DNA of 11,354 nucleotides, taken from the NCBI GenBank assembly GCA_964617665.1, contig CAZUAH010000451.1:1-11354 (forward strand), written 5' to 3'. The position numbers were made by a program, and so were the translations under genes. Under the pieces are notes generated by a model, which saw nothing but the letters and a program-made list of their open reading frames with translations, was not told where the DNA came from and did not search any database. Below, piece by piece: positions 8,601 to 11,354 of the stretch (position 1 is the stretch's first letter; every line of letters begins with the position of its first letter). This DNA comes from JADHUC01 sp964617665 (GTDB lineage: Bacteria; Planctomycetota; Planctomycetia; Pirellulales; Pirellulaceae).

Positions 8601-8881
8601 ACCAGCACCTGCTGTTCGTGCGCGACCGGTGCGCGTCTTACGTGGAACTGGAGACCCAAGAGAAGCACTATCTCCGCAATCTGCGTTCGGGCTGCAGCAA
8701 CAGCTTGGTGGCCGCGGATGGATTGCTGAATGCACCTTGCTTCTCGGTCAAATGCGTGTGCAATTATCCCATCCAGACCTCGTTCGCAATGATGCACATG
8801 CCCGGCGTCGAAGGATGGGCAGGCGAGGAACCGCAAGACCTGAGCCATTGGCGATCCACGGAGAAATCGGCAGACCAATAA
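5627..8881 (+). CDS. Exported PQQ-like beta-propeller protein with an embedded methyltransferase-like domain
   Basis: Large exported protein of 1084 residues with a signal peptide (core TVCLLLASTATRA, likely cut after Ala25). At least nine propeller repeats with the (V/L)D-x-x-TG-x-x-x-W signature are seen: near 98, 138, 201, 258 in the first half and 722, 759, 817, 877, 933 in the second. Between the halves, about 490-648, lies a Rossmann-type domain like class I methyltransferases: LVLGLDEGRL as a degenerate SAM loop and VIAVDADP (531-538) as the acidic end of strand 2. The C-terminus has six Cys (986, 1002, 1023, 1038, 1043, 1045), a tail I remember from planctomycete propeller proteins. 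AGGAG at 5616-5620, six bases before the ATG, fixes the start. It follows the permease by 17 bases. Quinone-dependent enzyme activity is not implied; the role may be binding or scaffolding in the envelope. Confidence 0.88.
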   Translation: MRSHYSYPMLTGTVCLLLASTATRAGDWPMWRHDVSRSAASAEVLPAELHLQWVRELPPYEMAWPNESRLHFDASHEPIVMGKSLFLGSATDGSVRAYDTETGEQKWRFFTEGPVRFAPGGCQGKLYVGSDDGFLYCLAAEDGKLLWKVRGAPEDRPEYQHLGNNRLISYWPVRGAPVVADGVVYFGAGIWPTLGVFIIAVDAETGETLWVNDSSNYLTQVRIDHNTLHEAGLSPQGYLLVNGDKLLVPNGRSFPARFDRKTGKLLYYVQGYRNGDCRVTTMGKFAFVGQAGVMRIEDGREVGDRWVEAGADAPNVFVGSKFHLFEGPMFPYKMMLACDYRSVLTTGVLYGMDKGRFYAYDLTRPQVSEYDKEHGGNPLKPWRWDLPLLWKAESRLAKGNPPSGVMINAGNRLYGHAGKTLVSLDLPTDGGAPKAGWEHQLGETPASMLAADGKLFVVTKEGAIHCFGAEEGEAKGYALGEVPLAEVDDTWTKTAEHILAQTGVKEGYCLVLGLDEGRLVEELLRSSELRVIAVDADPVRVGALRDRLITTGLYGSRVDVRVGKPADVLLPPYLASLIVSENPSAVEVETESQAAKLFELLRPYGGVTCLNVEDDLRNKFAEAVESAELPNAKLQDSGSFVLLRREGPLPGAASWTHETADSARSYFSKDQLVKAPLGVLWYGDGADYGFYKSKDYGVGVKPQVVGGRLFAYQIFSRTLHAIDVYTGRQLWTTKVEHFTRYAAMDDGIYVAGADKCQTLDPANGEVTKTFDYQIKEGVTPQVADIRVGTDVIVIAAAYEKVRAIHKGLWDSKVLVALDRRTGQQLWTREAKDRFNNNAVAVASGMVFCIDSISPTETSAAERRGDMSLAAIATIRALNARSGEERWRAATTNPFRDYTSSSNWLGVRSNDDWLAFAEQTGTLLTGRHNEVHAFDVATGKEVWHKKIGGGQPIIVMGERFINQAGHTYAVTTGEIISGKSLFVRGGCNYAVANQHLLFVRDRCASYVELETQEKHYLRNLRSGCSNSLVAADGLLNAPCFSVKCVCNYPIQTSFAMMHMPGVEGWAGEEPQDLSHWRSTEKSADQ

Positions 8882-8901
8882 GCGTCGAAATGCCCTATCC
8901 G

Positions 8902-8918
8902 GCGCGGCCTCTCCGCGC
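8902..8918 (+). terminator. GC-rich hairpin after the propeller gene, possible terminator
   Basis: GCGCGG-cctct-CCGCGC forms a perfect 6-bp stem with a 5-base loop 20 bases after the stop codon. No run of T follows, so this is not a classical intrinsic terminator. It could be a 3' stabilising hairpin or end the three-gene transcript with help from Rho. The location is right; the strength is uncertain. Confidence 0.35.
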
Positions 8919-8939
8919 GTTGGCGATCGTTGCGGATTG

Positions 8940-8988
8940 GTCGCGGACTGAGATCGGTTACACTTGGGCAGTTCGCGAACCGCGCGAC
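8940..8988. other. Potential structured segment with a perfect 10-bp palindrome in the 8882-9104 gap
   Basis: GTCGCG (8940-8945) can pair with CGCGAC (8983-8988), and CGGTT (8955-8959) with AACCG (8978-8982), stacking on one side with a 9-base bulge on the other. Inside lies GTTCGCGAAC (8971-8980), a perfect 10-bp palindrome that would compete with the inner stem. It sits between the propeller and the ExbB-like gene. Nearby, CCTGC-gcgat-GCAGG (9001-9015) is another small hairpin. The rest of this gap shows no clear promoter. All of these could be chance in GC-rich DNA. Confidence 0.25.
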
Positions 8989-9104
8989 GCGTAGTTCTTT
9001 CCTGCGCGATGCAGGGGTTGTGCGACGGTCGTGGTGATCAACGCATGGGCGGATGGAAATGTAATGAATGGGCGTTGTTTTCTTTTCCTTAGGAGTATTC
9101 AGCG

Positions 9105-9596
9105 ATGCACACTATTCAAATGTTGGCTTGGCAGGTCCTGGCTCAAGTTGAGGAGTATGCGGACTTTCCCGCCGAGGAGTTCGCCGAACCGGTCCGGGAG
9201 ATGTCTTACCTGGGGTGGATCTACAACTCGCTCGGGCCGATTTACATCGTTGGGCTTCCGTTGCTGGGAATGTTGGCGTTTGCCGGGGCTTTGCTGGTGG
9301 TTTTCAAAAATCGCCGGCCGGCCGACATCGCGTCGTTTGTCTACTTTGCGGCTGCGCCATTCTTGCTGGGCATATTCGGCGTCGTACATGGCATGATCGC
9401 CTCGATGCAGGTGATCGCCGCCGGAGGCTCGGCTCCGAAAACCTCTGATATTGCGATGGGAGTCGGCACGAGTCTGTTCGCGGCCCTAGCGGGATTGATG
9501 TGTAGCTTCCCGGCCTACGGCGTCTTGGCACTCGGTTATCTCGTTCGCACGCTGATGCTGAAACGCGGGTCGTTGCCAGCGGAGATCGTGGAGTAG
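9105..9596 (+). CDS. ExbB/TolQ/MotA-like inner-membrane protein, short and without its partner
   Basis: Small integral membrane protein of 163 residues with three predicted helices at about 43-66, 76-105 and 118-149, and an acidic N-terminus (15-32). The last two helices follow the ExbB/TolQ pattern: GIFGVVHGMIASMQVIAAGG (89-108) matches the family's GLFGTVWG...F..IA helix, and MGVGTSLFAALAGLMCSFPA (118-137) matches its helix containing GIAEALLATAIGL..AIPA. At the two pore threonines of E. coli ExbB (T148, T181) this protein has Val93 and Ala127. ExbB and TolQ are about 230-245 residues, so it is short. AGGAG at 9091-9095, nine bases before the ATG, supports the start. No ExbD/TolR gene adjoins it. 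It may be a divergent scaffold rather than a proton channel; assignment to the superfamily is moderately sure. Confidence 0.7.
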   Translation: MHTIQMLAWQVLAQVEEYADFPAEEFAEPVREMSYLGWIYNSLGPIYIVGLPLLGMLAFAGALLVVFKNRRPADIASFVYFAAAPFLLGIFGVVHGMIASMQVIAAGGSAPKTSDIAMGVGTSLFAALAGLMCSFPAYGVLALGYLVRTLMLKRGSLPAEIVE

Positions 9597-9671
9597 GGAC
9601 CGGATTATGGGTCGGGCGACCAGCATCCACCGCTGCAAAGCTGCGGCGGCACACGGGTGGGCGCCGTTCGC

Positions 9672-9700
9672 TTCCAATCTCTTCGGCCGCCGACTATCTT
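9672..9700 (+). promoter_or_regulatory. Weak promoter candidate before the Tat-exported TIM-barrel gene
   Basis: TTCCAA (9672-9677), 17 bases, then TATCTT (9695-9700). It matches the sigma70 consensus at 3/6 and 4/6 positions with ideal spacing. A transcript from here would start near 9707 and carry the 12-bp hairpin at 9736-9766 in its leader. Evidence is only the consensus match. Confidence 0.27.
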
Positions 9701-9735
9701 AACGGTTGTCGAGAATTGGGCGGCAAGACGGTTTG

Positions 9736-9766
9736 CCAAATCCGTCCCTGCTGCGGACGGATTTGG
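9736..9766. repeat. Perfect 12-bp inverted repeat (hairpin) between the ExbB-like and TIM-barrel genes
   Basis: CCAAATCCGTCC, seven bases (ctgctgc), then GGACGGATTTGG: twelve uninterrupted base pairs. It lies 140 bases after the ExbB-like stop and 33 bases before the ATG at 9799. No T-run follows on either strand, so it is not a typical intrinsic terminator. It may be an extragenic palindrome, a leader hairpin, or a large operator. The rest of the 9597-9798 gap contains only a weaker mismatched hairpin near 9630-9646. Confidence 0.65.
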
Positions 9767-9798
9767 AAGTCCATCCTAAAAAGAGATGAGCGAGAAGA

Positions 9799-10785
9799 AT
9801 GATGAGCAACTGGATACCGAACAGGCGACAGTTTCTTGCATCCGGCGGCATCGGCGCAGCGGCAATGGCGGGCGGGAGCCTTCTTCAGGTCGGGCAGGTG
9901 ACGGCGGGCGAACAAGATGAGACGTCGAGTGACGACAAGCCGTACTGGTTCGGCTATGCATTGAACACCGGCACAATTCGCGGGCAGAATCTGGGTTTAG
10001 TGGAAGAGATCGAGACGACAGCCGAAGCGGGCTACGACGGCATCGAACCGTGGACGGGCAAAATCCACCGGCATGTCGAATCAGGCGGTTCTCTTCGTGA
10101 CATTCGCAAACGGTGTGAAGACTTGGGGCTGAAGGTGTGCAGCGCAATCGGCTTCGCGTCGTGGATCGTCGACGATGACGAGCGGCGGGCGAAAGGCGTC
10201 GAGCAACTGAAACGCGATATGGATGCCCTGACGCAGATGGGCGGAACGCACATTGCCGCGCCGCCAGCCGGGGCCAACAGGCCCGGCACAACGCTCGATC
10301 TGGACCACGCCGCCGAGCGTTATCGCGCGATTCTCGAAATGGGGCGCGAGATCGGCGTCATACCGCAACTTGAAACGTGGGGATCATCCGCCAACCTAAG
10401 TCGCGGCAGCGAAGCTATGTATGTGGCGGCCAAGTGCGGTGATCCGGATGCGTGCATTCTGCTGGACGCGTACCACATGTACAAAGGCGGCACGCCGCCC
10501 AACGTGTTGAAACTGCTTGGCCGCGAGGCGACGCATTGTTTCCACATCAACGACTACCCGGCCGATCCGCCACGCGAGACGATTCGTGACGCCGATCGCA
10601 TCTGGCCCGGCGACGGCATCGCTCCGCTGAAAGAGCTCCTAACCTACATGGCCAAGAACCACTGCCGCGTGATGCTGTCGCTGGAGCTATTCAACGCCGA
10701 GTACTGGAAAATGCCTGCACTGGAGGCTGCCAAGCTTGGTCTGGCAAAGACAAAGGCCGCCGTAGCTGCGGCAGGTCTGGCGTGA
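9799..10785 (+). CDS. Tat-exported sugar phosphate isomerase/epimerase-like TIM-barrel protein
   Basis: Protein of 328 residues from the xylose isomerase-like/AP endonuclease 2 TIM-barrel superfamily, predicted to be exported folded. The N-terminus has a twin-arginine motif, NRRQFLASGG (8-17), a hydrophobic stretch, and a VTA cut site ending at Ala36. The barrel shows the usual metal and substrate residues: IPQLETWG (Glu192), ILLDAYHMYKGG (Asp223, His226), CFHINDYP (His249) and LSLELFN (Glu296), in the expected order and spacing. The catalytic set therefore looks intact, and isomerase or epimerase activity on a sugar is plausible; the substrate is unknown. The start is ATG at 9799 or the adjacent ATG at 9802; GAGA at 9792-9795 spaces slightly better to the second. 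Such Tat-exported members are, from memory, frequent in planctomycetes. It has its own gap on both sides and is likely transcribed alone. Confidence 0.88.
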   Translation: MMSNWIPNRRQFLASGGIGAAAMAGGSLLQVGQVTAGEQDETSSDDKPYWFGYALNTGTIRGQNLGLVEEIETTAEAGYDGIEPWTGKIHRHVESGGSLRDIRKRCEDLGLKVCSAIGFASWIVDDDERRAKGVEQLKRDMDALTQMGGTHIAAPPAGANRPGTTLDLDHAAERYRAILEMGREIGVIPQLETWGSSANLSRGSEAMYVAAKCGDPDACILLDAYHMYKGGTPPNVLKLLGREATHCFHINDYPADPPRETIRDADRIWPGDGIAPLKELLTYMAKNHCRVMLSLELFNAEYWKMPALEAAKLGLAKTKAAVAAAGLA

Positions 10786-10824
10786 AGACTTCGGATTCGA
10801 CGAACTGATTTGCGTTGTTGTCAG

Positions 10825-10905
10825 GCCCACGGATGGCATGGCGAATCCACGGATTAAGAAAAGACGGGATTCCCTATCCGTGGTCTCGCTGGGCCATCCG
10901 TGGGC
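10825..10905. repeat. Symmetric nested inverted repeat built from four CCACGGAT words
   Basis: The outer arms, GCCCACGGATGGC (10825-10837) and GCCATCCGTGGGC (10893-10905), are a perfect 13-bp inverted repeat. Inside, CCACGGAT (10847-10854) and ATCCGTGG (10876-10883) form a second stem with exactly the same centre (10865). The word thus occurs at 10827 and 10847 on one strand and at 10876 and 10896 on the other, each pair 20 bases apart. The structure would be a 13-bp stem, a 9 x 9 internal loop, an 8-bp stem and a 21-base loop. It fills most of the gap between the TIM-barrel stop and the next gene. No T-run follows. Confidence 0.75.
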
Positions 10906-10962
10906 ATCATATCTTTCTGATACAAGAGCGGTTGCGCGTCACCAACACAAGTGGATAAGACG

Positions 10963-11354
10963 ATGAACTTTCCGTTTCCCGCGACCGTCCTCATGGGCTT
11001 CATCCTAGTGTCCTCGCCCGCGTCGCTCACCGCAGGCGAATTGCCGCGGCCGGTTGCCGAGTACACGTGGTCGCGGGCGCAGAGCCCTAGCGGTGCAAAG
11101 GCGCCCAAGTTGGTTCCATTCCACGGTGGGAGTGCACTTGAGTTCTCCAGCGAACGGAAGACTGTCGTTGACCTGTCGGTCGAACCGCAACGCGATCGTT
11201 TGCGGCTTACCGGCTCGCTTACGCTGGGCATGGTGGTTCAATTGACGGCCGAGCCAGAGACGAAGAAGCCGTTTGTGTCCAAATGGCACTGCATCGACGG
11301 CGTGCGGCGTGCCTGTGGTCATGTGGGGGCCGATCGAATCGAGCATCACCAGCG
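10963..11354 (+). CDS. Secreted LamG/concanavalin-like protein, 5' part only
   Basis: Open reading frame that runs off the window, giving the first 130 codons. It starts with a signal peptide (MNFPFPATVLMGFILVSSPA, then SLTAG), probably cut near Ala20 or Ala24. The mature part contains a pattern typical of LamG-like jelly-roll domains: GSALEFSSERKTVVDLS (about 60-76), RLTGSLTLGMVVQL (about 84-97), and FVSKWH (about 106-111), matching the usual 'coloured strand, gapped loop, isKW' order. Such domains bind carbohydrate or matrix ligands in secreted planctomycete proteins. A weak Shine-Dalgarno (GTGGA, 10951-10955) precedes the ATG. The ~19 residues after SKWH do not look like a normal LamG continuation, so a frameshift near the end cannot be excluded. 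Full domain content is beyond the window. Confidence 0.6.
   Translation, partial: MNFPFPATVLMGFILVSSPASLTAGELPRPVAEYTWSRAQSPSGAKAPKLVPFHGGSALEFSSERKTVVDLSVEPQRDRLRLTGSLTLGMVVQLTAEPETKKPFVSKWHCIDGVRRACGHVGADRIEHHQ

Noticed and set aside
7640..8878. 412-codon open frame on the minus strand opposite the propeller gene
   Set aside because: It lies fully within a strong coding region, has no recognisable family, and has the skewed composition of a shadow frame.
5627..8881. Quinoprotein alcohol dehydrogenase
   Set aside because: The propeller repeats are PQQ-like, but no disulphide-ring CC pair, calcium/PQQ-site pattern or haem CxxCH motif was seen, so a dehydrogenase call is not supported.
8930..8964. 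Promoter TTGCGG ... TACACT before the ExbB-like gene
   Set aside because: The spacer is about 23 bases, too long for sigma70 recognition, and both words are poor matches.
8581..8994. 137-codon plus-strand frame extending from the propeller gene into the gap
   Set aside because: Most of it overlaps the propeller gene out of frame, and the part beyond 8881 has no family resemblance or ribosome-binding site.
9304..9915. Minus-strand open frames in the 9597-9798 gap and its flanks
   Set aside because: They run antisense into the ExbB-like or TIM-barrel gene, are Arg/Pro-rich, and cross the hairpin at 9736-9766.
10825..10905. CRISPR-like or riboswitch reading of the repeated CCACGGAT words
   Set aside because: Only four 8-bp words in mirror arrangement, with no spacers of equal length and no known riboswitch core; an inverted-repeat element explains them better.

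Overview
The window reads as accessory chromosome of a planctomycete, most likely of the Pirellulales type. This is inferred from protein style: a very long secreted PQQ-like beta-propeller with a Cys-rich tail, a Tat-exported TIM-barrel sugar isomerase-like protein, a LamG-like secreted protein, and an ExbB-like protein standing alone. The DNA is GC-rich and the coding regions are dense. No tRNA, rRNA, CRISPR array or transposase was seen, and no gene-free stretch exceeds about 225 bases.

Left end (44-748, minus strand): a GNAT acetyltransferase with one full GNAT domain followed by only the first half of a second one. A 211-base divergent region (749-959) separates it from the plus-strand genes and carries promoter-like signals for both directions plus a small hairpin.

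Centre (960-8881, plus strand): a tight three-gene cluster with gaps of 9 and 17 bases, probably one transcript. It holds an RND periplasmic adaptor, an RND inner-membrane permease, and a 1084-residue exported beta-propeller with a methyltransferase-like Rossmann domain set between two blocks of propeller repeats. No TolC-type outer-membrane factor and no regulator gene lies in the window. The permease ends in an imperfect palindrome that encodes the same peptide on both strands.

Right part (8882-11354, plus strand): three separately spaced genes. They are a short ExbB/TolQ-like membrane protein without an ExbD/TolR partner and without the two pore threonines of the family, a Tat-signal TIM-barrel protein with its metal-binding residues intact, and the 5' end of a secreted LamG-like protein cut by the window edge. 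The gaps hold striking inverted repeats: a 12-bp hairpin at 9736-9766 and a doubly nested, symmetric repeat built from four copies of an 8-bp word at 10825-10905.

How the genes work together: the adaptor and permease almost certainly form an efflux pump or envelope transporter. The propeller may be an envelope partner or may simply share the transcript. The remaining genes look functionally independent. I see no defence, secretion-effector or mobile-element system. The most unusual items are the propeller/methyltransferase architecture, the ExbB-like protein without its pore threonines, and the palindromic elements.
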